From contig JAUCBJ010006437.1 of assembly GCA_032718475.1 (NCBI GenBank), forward strand, positions 1 to 53,232: DNA of 53,232 nucleotides. Reading direction: 5' to 3'. This DNA comes from Nemertoderma westbladi (taxonomy: Eukaryota > Xenacoelomorpha > Nemertodermatida > Nemertodermatidae). Below, in pieces: positions 1 to 11,169 of this stretch (positions are counted from its first letter, which is position 1; every line of letters begins with the position of its first letter). A program made the translations under genes and the position numbers. The notes under the pieces were generated by a model. It saw only the letters and a program-made list of their open reading frames with translations. It was not told the origin of the DNA and searched no databases.

Positions 1-561
1 ATCAAATACACCGCCGCCGCCAGGATGTAAATTATTTTTAGTACAGTATTTATGCTTATCGTACCAATGGCCTATACATACAGTCCTTATTGTCACTTTG
101 TCGGAATACAATAATCAGAGCCGGATCAAGCCTGGTGGGGGCCCCTGTGCGCATATTTCCAATTGGGGAGTCGTTTCAGCCTATGGAAGTATTTATGGGC
201 TTCTAATTGGCTGTTCCTTAAATAAGCACACCTCATTGGCTAACACCCTCTCATAGCCAAAAGGTTTGTCTGTTCGGCCTAATTGCCATAAGGGGTGTCA
301 TTTGGGGAAAATCACTTTGTGACTTGTATATTTTACTTAGGCACTACATTGCTGCTACATAGAGCTACAGTACCTCTATCAGTCCTTACAGTCTTAAGGT
401 CAAAAGGGTCTTATCCTTTGACCGGATAAGACTTGTGGGTACACGGCAGCTGTTCAGACCTGTAGGCTGTAGGTACCAATCCGCTTCCTACCTGAATTTT
501 TACCTGTTACCACTGTACTGTACCAGTACTATTATCATTATTCACCTAGCCTCAGATATAA
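1..561. other. No gene seen
   Basis: AT-rich non-coding sequence. I see no long open frame, RNA gene or clear repeat boundary before the G run that begins at 562. Confidence 0.5.
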
Positions 562-818
562 GGGGGGGGGGGGGGGGGGGGGGGGGGACGGGGGACTGGA
601 CGCAATAAAAATTCATCCCTCTCCAGGGGAAATTCGATTCAAATAACCACTGATTACTCTCAAAAATAAAACTGTAATGTGTTCTAAGTGTTTTGTGTGT
701 TTAGTTTATTGTTTTGGTTAAAATAACGTGCCACTGTAACCTGCTCCTTTCTCTAAATTTTGAATTTAACATTGAGGCGGATATTAATTCGCCAATATGG
801 GATTTACTTCCAGTTTTC
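562..818 (+). mobile_element. G-run MITE (family A), copy 1
   Basis: The element opens with about 26 G, then ACTGGACGCAA and a stretch ending TCCCTCTCCAGGGG. It shares the same order of blocks with the copy at 14764-15016 and with the shorter one at 10491-10612. Its right end (near 801-818, CTTCCAGT) is a decayed version of the TTGCGTCCAGT terminus seen in the 14764 copy, and the closing C run is missing. Inside, at 704-757, lies the core GTTTATTGTTTTGGTT plus CACTGTAACCTGCTCC, which recurs in other elements of this window. No coding capacity. The family is non-autonomous; the source transposase is unknown. Confidence 0.6.
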
Positions 819-1935
819 TCCACTGCTGCCCTGTCTCCAGGCAGATTTTGACAGGATCCAGTTGAGTTGGCAGTTTGAACCCCGACCGGTGTGTGTTTGG
901 GCTATACGCGTCGCCGCGTCCGTAAGCTGCTGAAAGGCTGTAGTCTGGATGTTAAGGCCGAAGGCCGTTGGAATATCTGAGTTTTAGTGTATGATATTAA
1001 TAATGCCAGATCGTAATAATAGCACAATCAGAATATAATAGCATGGTAGTGACGACGGTTAAAAACCGTTCCGGTCTCACAACTCTACAGATACCAAACT
1101 GAATCAGAATCAAAAAGTTTGAGTTAATGCAATATAGTGGTACTTTTATTTAATTGTCAAGCAGTGAAGCAAAAACCTTACTGGTAGGTATGCAGTTCAA
1201 ATGAAACAGTGAAAAAGCAACTGACCTGTAGACGTTGCATGCAATCAGTGATCAGCTGACAACTGTCAGTTGATCAGTAGGTTTCGCCCTAATGGGGGCT
1301 GCCCCCACATGCTATCTTCCCGGTGAGAAGATAGGTGAAGATAAGAGAAGATAGATGCTATCATCAACCTTAAGTGCGCTTCAATTCCGCTGGAATCCAA
1401 TCTAATATTGGATGTGGGGTGGAATTTTCTTCTCGGGGTCAGCTTTCCAGGCTGGCCCCCCTGGGTCTGTTTTCACTACCCATCCTTGGTACATCTGCGA
1501 GCTAAGCTGTACCAAGGCATCTGGCATCTCTGTTTTAGACGATCGCCCTCACTCCTCACACAATTTTTCTCTCAGACTTTGTTGTCCCTTCCTCTCTCCA
1601 GTCCCTTGGGACTCATCCCCTCTATGCTCGCTCCCCACACTTGAACCTCGCACTCCTTTTACTTCCCCCATACCCTAACACCTCCCCCCTGCTTCCCATA
1701 CTCAACCCGTTTTCACTGTCACTCTCCTCACTCTTATCGGGCTCTCACGCGATTTGTGCACCATGTCAGTGAGATCCGTCATTGTCTCGTTCTCCTGTTC
1801 CAGTCAATTAGTCCCCAGTCCCAGTAGCTAATTGGAAAAGGTTGTATCTGACTATAGTATGTATATTATATATTATATATTCGTCTACACGACGTGTCTT
1901 AACCCCCCCTTTCGGAAGTGATATAACTTGTCTCT
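819..1935. other. No gene seen
   Basis: Two overlapping open frames at 1408-1678 begin from a GTG and a late ATG in a pyrimidine-rich stretch, give low-complexity Pro/Ser/Leu-rich translations and show no recognisable domain, so I do not call them. ATAT-rich sequence lies near 1855-1880. Nothing else supportable. Confidence 0.45.
1249..1276. repeat. Short inverted repeat
   Basis: A 28-bp stem: 13-base arms (TGATCAGCTGACA and its complement with one G-T wobble) around a two-base centre. Function unknown; it could form a hairpin in RNA or be a binding-site palindrome. Confidence 0.4.
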
Positions 1936-2475
1936 CCCCGTCTCGCCCCCCACTTGAGTGAATTCGCAAGTCCCGCACCGTATTCCTCTCGGAACTTGTT
2001 CCACTCCATCGGCTTGTGGCACATGAGTCCCATCAACTGACCCATCGCCACGGTCCCTATTGTCCCGTGTTATCCACCAATCCTAATCCATCCGGTTTCG
2101 TCATAGCCATGTAGACTACCTGCATGTCCAGAAGATTCGGGGTGCCCGGTCCAATAATCCTCTCCGCGTCATCGCGTATCGCCGATCCAATCTCGATCTG
2201 TAGTCTTTGACCTTACTAGCTTCTGCATCGCATCCGGTAGGCAGTTCAACTTTGGCCCGGTCTTCTTACCATAGGTCGCTAGGTCAAACAGAAAAATATC
2301 TCCGTTCAGCGCCACTAAATGCAGCAATATAGTTCTACTCGACCCTCCTGACCCCTTTCTTGTCCCACCGTCATCCTCTACTGTCCCCACGTCATCCAGG
2401 ACCATATATCCGCCCCTCTCCATGGAATACGATAAACTCCTTCATAGTTTCTCCGCCATCACGATTCTCCTCTCT
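1936..2475 (-). pseudogene. Decayed 3'-5' exonuclease-like coding remnant
   Basis: Read on the minus strand, two frames together give a coherent protein-like stretch. From about 2423 to 2172 one frame contains NGDIFLFDLATYGKK, followed by LPDAMQKLV. The next frame continues from about 2180 with a DAERIIGPGTPNLLDMQ stretch, and a third frame carries VAMGQLMGLMCHKPMEW to about 1940. The order (a fLFDl strand, a leucine-rich helix, a D-rich helix, then nLLDmQ) resembles the DEDD 3'-5' exonuclease fold of the EXD1/EXD2/WRN type; that is inference from pattern only. At least two frameshifts and an in-frame stop separate the pieces, and no intron signals were found that would join them. It is probably a dead copy of a multicopy gene or of a transposon-carried gene. 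It could also be an unrelated protein. Confidence 0.35.
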
Positions 2476-2639
2476 CACCAGACTGGTGGTGCCTTAGAAA
2501 GGCTCAGTAGGGCAAGAGATAACTAAGTATGGTCTTAATTAGTTAGTCTTAATCAGTAATGGCCTACTGAACACTGATGCCTAATGCTGAACACGATTTT
2601 AGAACTCAAATATAACATTCGAGAAATTTTTTGGTAATT

Positions 2640-2930
2640 TTGAATGTGCCCCATGGGGCACGAAAAAAACAATTAGTGCTGGAAATATGATAATAAAAAA
2701 TCACAACTAAATTAAATTGATTTTATGACCATATGGATGTTTTGGATGCTGATCACAAATATGACACTGAAAAATATCGTACCTTGTTGATTACGGAATT
2801 TTTGGATACTGTACATGTAATGTGAGGCACGAAAAATACAAATTTGATAATCAAAAATCATTGCCAAATCAACCTGATTTTATGGCATTAGGGTTTTTAT
2901 AGGATGCTGTTCACGAATACGAGTGCCCAG
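2640..2930. repeat. Two diverged copies of a ~160-bp repeat
   Basis: Both copies run GCACGAAAAA, then an AATCA-rich stretch, then TTGATTTTATG or its variant, then GGATGCTG and TCACAAATA or TCACGAATA. The copies (about 2656-2765 and 2825-2935) are clearly related but well diverged, so the duplication is old. Non-coding. Confidence 0.5.
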
Positions 2931-2931
2931 T

Positions 2932-3262
2932 CATCTCAGCCTAGGAAGGGAACACTCCCCCGTCGTCTCAGCTTAGGCTGAGGACACTCCCCAGTTATCT
3001 CAGCCTAGGCTGAGAACACTCCCCTTAGGCTGAGATGACTCCCCAAATTGAGCTATGATTCATATCCGTACCTGTGTTATTTTCGTATTGCAAAAATAAA
3101 ACTGTAACCTACTGTATGTTATTGAGTTATCGTTTATTGTTTTGGTTTGAAAAGCCCGCCACTGTAACCTTCTCCTTTCCGTTAATTAAGAAATCTACAG
3201 TAGGGAGAAAACTGGGGAGTGTTCTCAGCCTAGGCTGAGAAAGACTGGAGAGTCATATTTGG
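2932..3262. mobile_element. Foldback element with CCTAGG palindromes (family B)
   Basis: A perfect 27-bp inverted repeat joins 2998-3024 to 3214-3240; each arm contains the palindrome CTCAGCCTAGGCTGAG followed by AACACTCCCC. Additional partial units of the same word lie in direct order at 2935-2993 and 3025-3045. Between the arms, at 3132-3180, sits the shared core GTTTATTGTTTTGGTT with CCACTGTAACCTTCTCC. Non-autonomous and non-coding. The ends are unlike those of family A although the core is the same. Confidence 0.55.
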
Positions 3263-3639
3263 TGGGGAGTTATCCATCCTAATTCATCATCATAATTATT
3301 TTTATTTTAGTCCTCCCCTCAAGTTCGGTATTGTGTTACGTTAAGGCGCAAATTTAACCACTATCGTACAGATGCTGCTTTACTTTGAGTTCAAATATAT
3401 GTTTGTTTGTACAATCCTTGTACAAATGTCCAATCGTCACCTTCAAGGCAGATCCCCCTAAGTCGATTTTTTTCGATTTCATGTAATTAACTTTTTGGGT
3501 AATTCGATATTCGATATCTACTGTATATATTATATATAGACATAGTACATAGGTCATAATACATTATATACATAAATGTTTTTATACAGTATGTATATAA
3601 TATATATAATATATAGTATGCATATTTTTCAAATATGAT
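3263..3639. other. No gene seen
   Basis: Contains an AT-rich minus-strand open frame (3354-3557) without recognisable domains and ATATAT-rich sequence near 3520-3620. Nothing I would annotate as functional. Confidence 0.4.
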
Positions 3640-4140
3640 ATCACCTTTTGTTTACTATGGAAACGTGCATCAGCTCCAATATTAGGCCCTAAATACAGTA
3701 CTAACCATCTTATATGCTATGCTATACAGTACAGTATACATTGCTATACATGCTGTTTATCTCCAGTGGAAATCTTAATTAAATTTCAGGCAGTTGCTAG
3801 GGAAAGGTCACCTTGTTGCTATGGAAACGTGTATCAGCGTCAATGTCACTACTAACCATTTTGTATTTCTAGACAGGTTGATTATACTGTTATACATGTA
3901 TATAAAGAGTAGGCCTATCCCAAGTTTCAATTATAATTTAATTAAATATACCGCGGTTACTAGGGAAGGGTCACCTTGTTGTTATGGAAACGTGTATTAG
4001 CGCCAATGTCACCACTAACCATCTTCTATTGCTAGACAGGTTGATTAATGATTGTGATTATCCCAAGTTTCAATCATAATTTCATTAAATATAAAGCGGT
4101 TGGTAGGGAAAGGTCACCTTGTTCCTATGGGAACGTGTAC
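3640..4140. repeat. Tandem repeat, ~163-bp unit, about 3.5 copies
   Basis: The word CTATGGAAACGTG (or a close variant) recurs at 3655, 3819, 3982 and 4125. It is followed in the better copies by ATCAGCGTCAATGTCAC and ACTAACCAT, and preceded by AGGGAAAGGTCACCTTGTT. Spacings are 164, 163 and 143 bp. The open frame at 3794-4000 is just the array read in one frame. Confidence 0.65.
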
Positions 4141-4175
4141 CCGACTTATATTTTTAAACTAACCAAGTTATATTT

Positions 4176-4735
4176 GAAAATGATATTTTAAAAAACACAT
4201 GATGTGTTTTTCCACACTGATGTGTAGTATTGTATTGTAATTAAGTGTATATTTCCCAAAATAATTTCTAAAATACAGCAGTTGTTGCAACTTCACAGCA
4301 GTGACAAAATTTAAAGCAGGTAGCATGATTGTGATGACTGCTGATGTAAATTTATAAATGATATTTTTAAAAATACATCATGTGTTTTTCAATACTGATG
4401 TATTATTGTGAGTGTATATTTCACAAAATAATTTCAAAATTACATCAGTTGTAAACTCACAGCAGTGAAAAAATTTAAAGCAGGTAAGCATGTGCTGATG
4501 TAAATTATAAATGATATTTTTAAAAATACATCATGTGTATTTCAACACTGGATGTATTACTGTAATGTGAGTGTATATTTCCCAAAATAATTTCAAAATT
4601 ACAGCAGTTATATATTTACAGCAGTGACAAAATTTACAGAAGGTAGCAAATAAAGTACTGATGTTAATTTACAATTGATATATTTAAAAACACATCATTG
4701 GCTCTTTACGGCCATGCTGTACTTTTGTATTGATG
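4176..4735. repeat. Tandem repeat, ~150-180-bp unit, 4 copies
   Basis: Units start with AAATGATATTTTTAAAAA (4176, 4356, about 4509, 4672). They continue with ACATCATGTG, a TGTATATTTC block, AATTTCAAAATTACA, GCAGT and AAATTTA-AGCAGGTAGCA. The last unit is cut at 4740 by the Gypsy insertion, so the array was the landing site of that element. Confidence 0.65.
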
Positions 4736-4740
4736 GACTG

Positions 4741-5083
4741 TGTATTGATATTATTATTGTATTGATATTCCTTAGCTACGTACTCTAGATCCGTTACTAG
4801 GCAACGGCCAATCAGCGATGGGCAGATTGCATGGGATATCGGGTGATGGGATTTCACAGTAGGTAGGATATATTATTCATTCTTTGTTATAGGATACTGG
4901 AGCTGTCATCCTGGACGGCTACAGACCGACAGCTCTGTACTGCACAGTATACTGCCACAGGTATGTCGGCCAGCAGTACTTATCAGTCTATCAGCACGTA
5001 TTGAAATAATATAATATGACGGTGCGGCACTATATTATTTCTCACTCTTACTCGTATATCGGTATGCTTACGATATCATTATA
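4741..5083 (+). repeat. 5' LTR of the Gypsy element
   Basis: 343 bp. It differs from the 3' LTR at three positions: T/A near 4872, A/C near 4958, and G/A just after the target site of the nested element. It should carry the element promoter; TATTATTCATTCTTTG and TATATT words occur, but I cannot place a start site. Confidence 0.93.
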
Positions 5084-5100
5084 TGGCGCAGTGATCTATT
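5084..5100 (+). other. Putative tRNA primer-binding site
   Basis: TGGCGCAGTGATC follows the LTR immediately. TGG at this position is the usual complement of a tRNA 3' CCA end. The tRNA species was not identified. Confidence 0.6.
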
Positions 5101-5113
5101 TATGAACTGAACG

Positions 5114-7021
5114 ATGCCTCCTAAACGCGGTGCTAAAAATTTAGCCGCTGCAGGCAAAGACGACAACGCGGGTTCATCAGATTCGGATAATGTCGATCCA
5201 GCGGATCGGTATAACATCCGAGATATGCGACGCGAACTGAATCAGCAACGAGCACATGCGGATGACAGACTCGATCAACTGACCCAGTTGATGTTGAAGG
5301 CGCAGGTCGACGCCGACGCGCGTTTGGCACAGCACCAGGCTGACGCCCTCCAACAACGAGCCGACTCCGATGCTCGGATGATGCAACTAATTGCTGCCCT
5401 CCAGGGCCAACAAGGTGCGGGACCCGGTGCTGCCGCTGCACCTCCCGCCGCCGCCGTGGGACACCCAGCTCCCGCGCAACCCCAACCTCGACGTCGCGTG
5501 ATAGATATATCCGGGCTAGAGAAAATCGATGGCGACATCGAATTCACTCCGTTCCGTCGCTGGAGAGAGACCTGGCGCATCCACGCGCACCGCCAGCAGG
5601 CCTCCACCTTCCCCCGAGATGAACAGGTCTACGCCCTCGTTTCCGCTCTCGGACGCGACCTCCAGCGAATGTTGACAGTGACTCTCCATGTCAACATCGA
5701 TGCACCGGAGACGACGACGGACTCCATCCTCGACGATCTCCAGGCCCACCTCCGGTCGAAGAGAAGCATCGCCATCGACGGGATCCGGTTCCACGACCGG
5801 AGGCAGGGAGCCAACGAATCCTTCGACACCTTCCGCATCGCCCTTGAGGAGTTGGCGGACGACGCCGAACTCTGCGGCCACTGTCGCGATCGCCAGATCG
5901 TGACGCAGATTCTGGTCGGGATCCGATCTTCAGAGACGAGGACGGAGCTCCTGAAGGTTCTTCCGCAACCTTCCCTCGAGGACTGCGTCCGGATCTCCCA
6001 ATCGATGGAGGCGAGCGAGCGGAACGACTCCATCATCGGTCGAGGCCGTCCCGTCGCCAAAGTGACGTCGAATTACCTGCGCGAGAAATCGACCTCCCGG
6101 ACATCTCAACAAACGAACTCGCAGCAACCCAGCCCGGATCAAGCATGTCTGTGGTGCGGGCAAAACCACACGGGGGGTAGACCAAACTGCCCCGCCAAGG
6201 ACGCCGTTTGTAAATCCTGTCGGAAGGTTGGGCATTATAGGGGTGTCTGCCGTTCCAATCAGAAACGATCCCAATCAGGTAATCGCGGTAAACCTGGTTC
6301 CAGGGATCAGCCGCCACACTCACCTCGTGTAAACTCGATACTTCCAGAGGTTCATTCAAACACTGGAGTAAACTCGATTTCCATTAACGGAACTGAACTT
6401 CCGCCCGCCACCTGCCCACTTAAATGTATAAGTGTGGATCTAAAACAAGTATCCGGAGAACCACTCGGAACCGTTAAACGAGCTCTACCGGACAGCGGCG
6501 CGGCGGCTACAATGTTCAGCCACAAACTGTACAGCGCTATGGGGGGCCGCGATGCAGATCTACTACCGTATCCCATCGACAACCCTCAACTGCGAGCCGC
6601 GAACCAAAGCCCGCTACAAATCGCGGGAATGTTTCCTTCGATAATCTCCTATGACGGACTCGAAACAACGGCTTTAATTGTCGTATCCCCGGAAATTGAT
6701 GGCCTAATCCTAAACCTCCGGGCGCTCGTGAACCTTAACATTCTTCCACCGAATTTCCCACAAGCCATAAACTCAATCAAATCTACTGCGGAACCGTTAA
6801 ATCCCCGAGTTCGCGACGAAATTCTACGCGAATACGCGGACGTGTTCGACGACGTAGACGAACCTTTGTCCACCATGGTTGGCGAACCGATGCACGTTGA
6901 CTTAAAGGAGGGCGCCAAACCCTTCCATGTAAACGGCGCGCGTCCAATTCCCTTCGCCATGCGGGACGAGGTAAAGTCCCTCCTCGACAACATGGAGCAC
7001 GCACCGTCATCGAACGAGTGA
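5114..7021 (+). CDS. Gag-protease polyprotein of the Gypsy element
   Basis: 635 aa from an ATG 30 bases past the LTR. The N-terminal part has a coiled-coil, Gln/Arg/Asp-rich stretch (about residues 35-100) and an Ala/Pro linker, then a capsid-like region. Two zinc knuckles follow at about 345-379: the second is canonical CX2CX4HX4C, while the first is longer between His and the last Cys. The retroviral-type aspartic protease motif [11 protein letters not shown] is near residue 460. The last ~75 residues already belong to the spacer leading into reverse transcriptase. The frame closes with TGA at 7019-7021, while pol continues in the -1 frame. This protein would package the RNA and cleave the polyprotein in the cytoplasm. 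Confidence 0.93.
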   Translation: MPPKRGAKNLAAAGKDDNAGSSDSDNVDPADRYNIRDMRRELNQQRAHADDRLDQLTQLMLKAQVDADARLAQHQADALQQRADSDARMMQLIAALQGQQGAGPGAAAAPPAAAVGHPAPAQPQPRRRVIDISGLEKIDGDIEFTPFRRWRETWRIHAHRQQASTFPRDEQVYALVSALGRDLQRMLTVTLHVNIDAPETTTDSILDDLQAHLRSKRSIAIDGIRFHDRRQGANESFDTFRIALEELADDAELCGHCRDRQIVTQILVGIRSSETRTELLKVLPQPSLEDCVRISQSMEASERNDSIIGRGRPVAKVTSNYLREKSTSRTSQQTNSQQPSPDQACLWCGQNHTGGRPNCPAKDAVCKSCRKVGHYRGVCRSNQKRSQSGNRGKPGSRDQPPHSPRVNSILPEVHSNTGVNSISINGTELPPATCPLKCISVDLKQVSGEPLGTVKRALPDSGAAATMFSHKLYSAMGGRDADLLPYPIDNPQLRAANQSPLQIAGMFPSIISYDGLETTALIVVSPEIDGLILNLRALVNLNILPPNFPQAINSIKSTAEPLNPRVRDEILREYADVFDDVDEPLSTMVGEPMHVDLKEGAKPFHVNGARPIPFAMRDEVKSLLDNMEHAPSSNE

Positions 7022-9651
7022 CGGAGCCTACCGATTGGGCTCACCCGATGACGGTTACCCGGAAACCTTCCGGCAAACTCAGGTTGTGTGTGGACCTCCG
7101 CAACCTCAACCAACAGGTTACACGGCCTTACTACCCCACCCCGAGCCCGCGGGTGGCGATAGCCGGAATCGCAACAACGGCGAATTATTTCACCGTATTT
7201 GACGCCGCTTCCGGGTATTGGCAGGTCCCTCTCGATAAAGATTCCCAGCTCCTAACCACATTCGTAACACCCTGGGGGAGATATAAACACACCAGGAGTG
7301 TTATGGGTTTAATATCGAGCGGGGATGAGTACAACCGCCGCGGCGACGACGCCATCCGCGACCTGCCAAACTTGAGGAAGATCGTCGATGACGTCCTCCT
7401 CTACGACGCCAACCTCGACGACCACCTCGACAGCGTCCGCCGGTTCCTCCAACGATGCCGCGAGACCGGAATTTCCCTCAACCCCGACAAGGTCCAGTTC
7501 GCCCAGCGCGAAGTTAAGTTCGCGGGCTACCTCGTCGGGGCCGACGGGATACGGGCCGACCCGGCGAAGGTCCGGGCTATCGCGAGTTTCCCGAGGCCAA
7601 CGAATATTACTGACCTCCGGAGTTTCGTTGGGTTGGTGGAGCAACTCGCCCCATTCTCGACGGACATCTCCTCCACGATGTCCCCCCTCCGCCCCCTCCT
7701 CAGTTCTAAGAATTCATTTATTTGGAATTCGGACCACGAGGCGGCGTTCGAGGCGACAAAACGCGCGTTGGTCTCACCCCCAATCCTCGCTCCCTTCGAG
7801 ACGGAACGCGAGACAATGCTCCAAACCGACGCCTCGAGGAAACACGGTTTGGGCTACGCATTACTCCAGCGCTACGACGACGATGACTGGAAACTGGTGG
7901 AGTGCGGATCGCGGTTCGTCTCGGAGACGGAGTCACGCTACGCCATGGTGGAGCTCGAGCTGCTCGCGGTCGCCTGGGCGGCCCACAAGTGTCGACTCTA
8001 CCTCCTCGGCCTTCCACACTTCACCCTTATAGTCGACCACCAGCCACTCGTTACTATCCTGGATCGCTACACAATCGATGCCACGGATAATACTCGCCTC
8101 CAGCGGCTGAAATCTAAACTGACTCCGTATACCTTCACTACAGTGTGGAGGAAGGGTAAGGATCATCGGATTCCCGATGCATTATCCCGCGCTCCCGTTG
8201 ACGATCCATCCTCCGATGACTTGATCGACGACGGCGATATGGCGTACTACATACATGCGGTAACCCGGCAGAAAGCCGCCGAACTCTACGAGAGTTCGGA
8301 GCAATCGGAGGAGTTCTCCGACTTGATCCTCGACGCCCTCTGCAAGACCGCCCGGGACGACCCCGACTACATGGAACTCCTCGTCGCCACACAGTCCGGG
8401 TTCCCGCTGGCCTCCCGCCAACTCCCAGGAGTCTCTCCCTATTGGTCCGTCCGGGAGGAACTCACCACGGACCACGAACTCGTCCTTTACGGGCAGCGGA
8501 TTATTATTCCGCGGGCCGAGCGACGGACCACCCTCGCGCGACTTCACGCCGCCCACCAGGGTGTAGAGAAAACTCTCCGCCGTGCCCGCCAGACGGTGTA
8601 CTGGCCCGGGCTCACCAACGATGTCCGGACTACCATTTCATCGTGTGATGCCTGTCTCACACACCGCCCCAGTCTCACCAAGGAACCTCTCCTACGAGAC
8701 CGAGAGGCCACCCGGCCCTTCGAGGAGATTTCTGCCGATCTCTTCGCCCTCGACGGCCGGAACTACCTCGCCATAGCGGACCGTTACTCTGGGTGGCCCG
8801 AAATATACGGCTACACCAGCCATCCAACCGCCGCTACAACAGCAGCCCATATACGGGACGTTTTTATACGCTTCGGCATCCCCGTACGGTTCTCCTCCGA
8901 CGGCGGCCCACAATTCGCGGGGTCCAATTTCGTGGACTTCCTTAGCGACTGGGGAGTGCAGCAGACGTTCTCCTCCCCGGAATACCCACAGAGCAACGGC
9001 CATGCAGAGTCTGCCGTTAAGGCTCTGAAGAGTTTGATAACAAAAACTGGGGGAAAAATAAACTCTACGGCATTCCAGGAGGGCCTCCTGGAATTAAGAA
9101 ACTCACCCCGCGCACACGGCCAATCACCGGCCCAGATTTTATTTGGGCACCCAACACGCTCACGGGTACCTGCACACAGCCGGGCTTTCCTCCTGGGACA
9201 CCAAACGACCAGGACCGCACTCGACGCTGCAGTGCCAAAACTCATTGAGTCTCAGGCCGAGGATTACAACCGCGGGGCCAAAACCCTCCCCACCCTCTCA
9301 GTGGGAGACCCGGTGCGGATCCAAAACCCAACCACCAAGCGTTGGGACCGCACTGGTGTTGTGGTCGAGGCGGCCTCACACCGCAGTTACCGGATCAAAT
9401 TACAGTCCGGCCGTTGTCTCACCCGCAACCGACGCCACCTTCTGAGGAACACAGCTATCGGGACATCGGGGGACATTAACAGCGGGCACAATGGTTATAA
9501 TGCTAGAGGAACCCCATCAAACCCAACTAAGGGCGTTCACTGGGCAACACAGCTTACCAGCACCAGCCCGGAAAATATACCAGATTTACAACACAACAAC
9601 ACCCACCCAACACGTCGGCGACGTCAACCAGACAGACTCCATTATGGATAG
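7018..9651 (+). CDS. Pol polyprotein of the Gypsy element (RT, RNase H, integrase)
   Basis: 877 codons, open from 7018 (a GTG, so probably reached by frameshift or part of a once-continuous frame rather than started here). Reverse transcriptase: [11 protein letters not shown] near 22-32 and the active site IVDDVLLY at 122-129. RNase H begins near 268 with TDAS and includes an ELELLA helix. Integrase: HHCC zinc finger about 509-546, then catalytic Asp574, Asp628 (SDGG) and Glu664 (NGHAE), an exact DD35E spacing. A GPY/F-like C-terminal module follows near 770-815. No internal stops. All catalytic residues I can judge are present, so the enzyme may be functional if translated. Confidence 0.93.
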   Translation: MTEPTDWAHPMTVTRKPSGKLRLCVDLRNLNQQVTRPYYPTPSPRVAIAGIATTANYFTVFDAASGYWQVPLDKDSQLLTTFVTPWGRYKHTRSVMGLISSGDEYNRRGDDAIRDLPNLRKIVDDVLLYDANLDDHLDSVRRFLQRCRETGISLNPDKVQFAQREVKFAGYLVGADGIRADPAKVRAIASFPRPTNITDLRSFVGLVEQLAPFSTDISSTMSPLRPLLSSKNSFIWNSDHEAAFEATKRALVSPPILAPFETERETMLQTDASRKHGLGYALLQRYDDDDWKLVECGSRFVSETESRYAMVELELLAVAWAAHKCRLYLLGLPHFTLIVDHQPLVTILDRYTIDATDNTRLQRLKSKLTPYTFTTVWRKGKDHRIPDALSRAPVDDPSSDDLIDDGDMAYYIHAVTRQKAAELYESSEQSEEFSDLILDALCKTARDDPDYMELLVATQSGFPLASRQLPGVSPYWSVREELTTDHELVLYGQRIIIPRAERRTTLARLHAAHQGVEKTLRRARQTVYWPGLTNDVRTTISSCDACLTHRPSLTKEPLLRDREATRPFEEISADLFALDGRNYLAIADRYSGWPEIYGYTSHPTAATTAAHIRDVFIRFGIPVRFSSDGGPQFAGSNFVDFLSDWGVQQTFSSPEYPQSNGHAESAVKALKSLITKTGGKINSTAFQEGLLELRNSPRAHGQSPAQILFGHPTRSRVPAHSRAFLLGHQTTRTALDAAVPKLIESQAEDYNRGAKTLPTLSVGDPVRIQNPTTKRWDRTGVVVEAASHRSYRIKLQSGRCLTRNRRHLLRNTAIGTSGDINSGHNGYNARGTPSNPTKGVHWATQLTSTSPENIPDLQHNNTHPTRRRRQPDRLHYG

Positions 9652-9671
9652 TTTGTTGGGAGTCCCACAAA

Positions 9672-9683
9672 CTAGAAGGGGGG
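9672..9683 (+). other. Polypurine tract
   Basis: CTAGAAGGGGGG directly abuts the 3' LTR, as expected for the plus-strand primer site. Confidence 0.75.
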
Positions 9684-9968
9684 TGTATTGATATTATTAT
9701 TGTATTGATATTCCTTAGCTACGTACTCTAGATCCGTTACTAGGCAACGGCCAATCAGCGATGGGCAGATTGCATGGGATATCGGGTGATGGGATTTCAC
9801 AGTAGGTAGGATATATTATTCATTCATTGTTATAGGATACTGGAGCTGTCATCCTGGACGGCTACAGACCGACAGCTCTGTACTGCACAGTATACTGCCA
9901 CCGGTATGTCGGCCAGCAGTACTTATCAGTCTATCAGCACGTATTGAAATAATATAATATGACGGTGC
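9684..9968 (+). repeat. 3' LTR, left part (bases 1-285)
   Basis: Matches the 5' LTR with two substitutions and stops at the GTGC target site of the nested DNA transposon. It resumes at 13445. Confidence 0.92.
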
Positions 9969-10490
9969 ACTGTAAACAGGTTTGATATATTTCACCATAA
10001 AGAAGTTGAGCCACAGTCTGCACTATAAGTTTTACTACTCTGACCATAAATACGGCTACTATTTCACCATGAACAAGTTGTGGTGAAAGAAGTAATCAAT
10101 TTGTTTAATACTGTGACATGCCAATTTGTTTGGCATATATCCCACAACATTTTTATGGTGAAATTAACAACATAAAACATTTGCGTTATTACCCCAATTT
10201 TGTTGCGGTGAAAACAACAAAAATTTCATAGTTAGTTTAACAAAACCACACAATTCAGCTCTTATATAATTTGTGGTGAAAATGGCAATCACGTTGTTCC
10301 TTTCAATGATGCTTGTAGGTCGAGCCACGCAGCTTCAAGCCATTCTTCCATGCTTGTGGGCTGATACATACCATGCTTGTTGGGACACACACCACATTCA
10401 ATCCTTGGCCTTAACCTAAACAGATTCCTTTTAGCCTGTGTAGCTGGGTATAGACTAGACTATGTAGTTACTTCCAAGTGCAGATAGGGT

Positions 10491-10612
10491 GGGGGGGGGG
10501 GGGGGTCTTGACCCAATCAAAATTCATCCCTCTCCAGGGGAAAATCGACACAACAGCCCCGTCTGTTCTATTGACTCTATTGATGGAAATGCCCCCCCCC
10601 CCCCCCCCCCCC
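10491..10612 (+). mobile_element. Short G-run/C-run element (family A-like)
   Basis: G run at the left, C run at the right, and next to the G run the shared block TCATCCCTCTCCAGGGG. About 122 bp, non-coding, nested in the DNA transposon. Confidence 0.45.
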
Positions 10613-11029
10613 ACGTCTCAACAAATGTGGACAGAGCCGCAACTATTCGTGATACAGAGCAGTAGGATTTTTTGTGTCATTGTAACATTTTTAAAACACA
10701 TCACCTATTTTTTATTTTATTTTACCGGTTTCACAAAATTATATCACAAAACTGCAAACTCGAGTAGTGCAATTAATACGAAACCTAACACGAAAATATC
10801 AAGAATATAAAAACAAACGAACAGAATGGAGGGGGGGGGGGGGGGGGCTTGGGTTCTCAGTTGAAAAAAACGAAAGTGAAAATCTGAAAAAACCGCGATG
10901 TATTAAATGAACAGAATCTAGTTCTAAAACTAATAATGTTCACTATTTAAGATTATAATAATTAAAACCATTTCGGTTAGGAAACGCTAACATAATTACT
11001 TAAACCTCCCCATAAAGTTACACCACTTT

Positions 11030-11060
<31 letters not shown>

Positions 11061-11169
11061 GTGGAGCAGTCGCTTCTTTCTAACATTTGAAATATAAAAT
11101 TCGTAATATGAAACAATTAAAAATTTAAATTAGGAATAATCTAATTTGAGAATGCTGTTCAGTCCAAGT

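Noticed and set aside
1408-1678. Two small plus-strand frames
   Set aside because: Low-complexity Pro/Ser/Leu, overlapping each other, no domain or splice context.
5133-8556. Many antisense frames over gag and pol
   Set aside because: Shadows of the GC-rich coding strand; no independent motifs.
10478-10810. 110-codon plus frame in the nested transposon
   Set aside because: Runs through G and C homopolymers and AT-rich sequence; no domain.
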